A DNA stretch of 15,835 nt from positions 1 to 15,835 of the forward strand of contig JBEAOO010000258.1 in the NCBI GenBank assembly GCA_041164825.1, in the 5' to 3' direction. Positions within the stretch are counted from its first letter, which is position 1; every line of letters begins with the position of its first letter. This document shows positions 14,421 through 15,835 of this stretch, piece after piece. The position numbers and the translations under genes were made by a program. The notes under the pieces are model-generated. The model did not search any database and was not told the origin of the DNA. It saw only the letters and a list, made by a program, of their open reading frames with translations. The stretch is from JBEAOO01 sp041164825. GTDB lineage: Bacteria; Pseudomonadota; Gammaproteobacteria; Burkholderiales; Burkholderiaceae_C.

Positions 14421-15835
14421 CACACCAACACGCGCTCGATGCCGCCGTCGTTGGCGCGCGCCACGTACTCGGGCATCCAGTTGGCGCCGAGGATCTTGTT
14501 GGCCATCTCGACCACGATGTAGTCGGCTTCGAGCAGGCCGTTTTGCAGGTCGTTGCCGTAACGGCTCAGGCCCTGCAGGCAGCTGGGGCACGAGGTGAGG
14601 ATCTTCATGTCGCCCTTCTCGGCCACGGCGCCGGTGGCGCGCAGCGCGGCTTCGTCGCTGCGCAGCTCTTCTTCCTTGCGGAAGCGGATCTGCGTGGAGA
14701 TGTCGGGCCGCGTGACGCCCAGCGTGCCCGACTCACCGCAGCAGCGCGCGCTTTGCAGCACGTTGTCGCCCATCAAGCCCTTCACGGTTTTCAACGGCTC
14801 TTGCAGCTTCATCGGGCTGTGGCAGGGGTCGTGGTACAGGTAGCCACCGGCGCCTTGCAGCGTGATGCCCTTTTCCAGCAGGTACTCGTGGATGTCGATG
14901 ATGCGGCTGCCGGGGAAGATGTCCTCGAACTTGTAGCCCTGCAGCTGGTCGTAGCAGGTGCCGCAGCTCACCACGACGGTCTTGATGTCGAGGTAGTTCA
15001 GCGTGTTGGCCACACGGTGGAAGAGCACCCGGTTGTCGGTGATCATCTTCTCGGCCTTGTCGAACTGGCCCGAGCCGCGCTGCGGGTAGCCGCAGCACAA
15101 ATAGCCCGGCGGCAACACGGTCTGCACACCGGCATGCCAGAGCATGGCCTGCGTGGCCAGGCCCACCTGGCTGAACAAGCGCTCCGAGCCGCAACCCGGG
15201 AAATAGAACACCGCTTCCGTGTCGGCCGTGGTGGTCTTGGGGTCGCGGATGATCGGGACGTAGTCCTTGTTCTCGATGTCGAGCAAGGCCCGCGCGGTCT
15301 TTTTGGGCAGGCCGCCCGGCAGCTTCTTGTTGATGAAGTGGATGACCTGCTCTTTGACCGGCGCCGTGCCCACGCTGGCGCGCGGCTTGGCGGTCTGCTT
15401 GTTGGCCACCGCACGCAGCACATCGTTGGCCAAACGCTGCGCCTTGAAGCCCACGTCCACCATCGCGCTGCGCAGCAGCTTGATGGTCTGCGGGTTGGTG
15501 GCGTTGAGCATCATCATCGCCATCTTGTTGCCCGGGCGGAAGCTCTTCTTGCCCATCTTGCGCAGCAGGTTGCGCATGTTCATCGACACGTCGCCGAAGT
15601 CGATCTTCACCGGGCAAGGGCTCAGGCACTTGTGGCAGACGGTGCAGTGGTCGGCCACGTCCTCAAACTCTTGCCAGTGCTTGATGCTGATGCCGCGGCG
15701 CGTTTGTTCTTCGTACAAAAACGCCTCGACCAGCAGCGAGGTGGCCAAAATCTTGTTGCGCGGGCTGTAGAGCAAGTTGGCGCGCGGCACGTGCGTGGCG
15801 CACACCGGCTTGCACTTGCCGCAACGCAGGCAGTC
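14420..15835 (-). CDS. (Fe-S)-binding oxidoreductase, C-terminal part (5' end outside window)
   Basis: The open frame enters from the right edge in phase (first codon at 15835-15833) and ends at 14420; 471 codons are visible. In order: 4Fe-4S motif CLRCGKCKPVC (15800-15832), a second 4Fe-4S motif CTVCHKCLSPCP (about 15611-15646), then two cysteine-rich CCG domains. CCG domain 1 has FPGCGSERLF and LCCGYPQRGSG; domain 2 has YHDPCHSP, RCCGESGTLG and SCPSC. This is the GlpC/GlcF/HdrB-like layout that passes electrons from a flavin dehydrogenase to the quinone pool. In Burkholderiales such a region is often the C-terminus of a large FAD-linked oxidase (DUF3683-type); the flavin part, if present, lies outside. 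A GTG at 15805 follows the first cluster and is not the true start. Overlaps the HIT gene by one base. Confidence 0.9.
   Translation of the reverse strand, partial: DCLRCGKCKPVCATHVPRANLLYSPRNKILATSLLVEAFLYEEQTRRGISIKHWQEFEDVADHCTVCHKCLSPCPVKIDFGDVSMNMRNLLRKMGKKSFRPGNKMAMMMLNATNPQTIKLLRSAMVDVGFKAQRLANDVLRAVANKQTAKPRASVGTAPVKEQVIHFINKKLPGGLPKKTARALLDIENKDYVPIIRDPKTTTADTEAVFYFPGCGSERLFSQVGLATQAMLWHAGVQTVLPPGYLCCGYPQRGSGQFDKAEKMITDNRVLFHRVANTLNYLDIKTVVVSCGTCYDQLQGYKFEDIFPGSRIIDIHEYLLEKGITLQGAGGYLYHDPCHSPMKLQEPLKTVKGLMGDNVLQSARCCGESGTLGVTRPDISTQIRFRKEEELRSDEAALRATGAVAEKGDMKILTSCPSCLQGLSRYGNDLQNGLLEADYIVVEMANKILGANWMPEYVARANDGGIERVLV

Noticed and set aside
14421..14591. Earlier in-frame start for the HIT gene at 14591
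   Set aside because: The extension lies wholly inside the Fe-S gene and encodes an Arg-rich antisense-like leader; the TGATG junction is a more natural start.
1..15835. CRISPR array, tRNA/rRNA, insertion sequence, phage or attachment site
   Set aside because: No spaced repeat array, cloverleaf, transposase or integrase motif, or terminal repeats were seen on either strand.

Overview
The window reads as a GC-rich betaproteobacterial chromosome segment, most likely order Burkholderiales (Comamonadaceae-like). The basis is codon use, a ubiE / DUF971 / HIT housekeeping block, and an exosortase-B (XrtB) type exopolysaccharide locus of the methanolan 'eps' family. No database search was possible; names rest on motifs and gene order.

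Layout from left to right. (1) Positions 1-5112, minus strand: the first 1704 codons of a non-ribosomal peptide synthetase whose C-terminus runs off the window. Its domain order is A-A-PCP-C-PCP-TE, with two complete adenylation domains back to back and no carrier between them. (2) A 225-bp divergent gap, then epsI (exosortase accessory protein) on the plus strand with a clear terminator. (3) A minus-strand gene for a small secreted PEP-CTERM protein, the likely local sorting substrate. It has a single cysteine and a Gln-x-x-I-W motif resembling internal-thioester adhesin domains. (4) A minus-strand run transcribed epsD - epsE - epsF - epsG - xrtB: lipoprotein PPIase, outer-membrane export protein, Wzz-like co-polymerase, BY-kinase-like ATPase and exosortase B. 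The last three are coupled by 4-bp ATGA overlaps and end at a strong hairpin. (5) A minus-strand housekeeping block transcribed Fe-S oxidoreductase (partial) - HIT protein - DUF971 protein - ubiE.

How it fits together: EpsE/F/G would build and gate a Wzx/Wzy-type exopolysaccharide export channel, with EpsD as periplasmic chaperone. XrtB and EpsI would process the PEP-CTERM protein at the inner membrane so that it is released to the matrix or surface. No glycosyltransferase, flippase or polymerase lies in the window, so the rest of the pathway must be elsewhere. The NRPS is divergent from epsI and could share its regulation, but a link between the peptide and the exopolysaccharide is inference.

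The observations most worth following are the tandem-A NRPS, a near-perfect MshEN-like (cyclic-di-GMP-binding type) tandem motif at the N-terminus of EpsG, and the candidate thioester in the PEP-CTERM protein.
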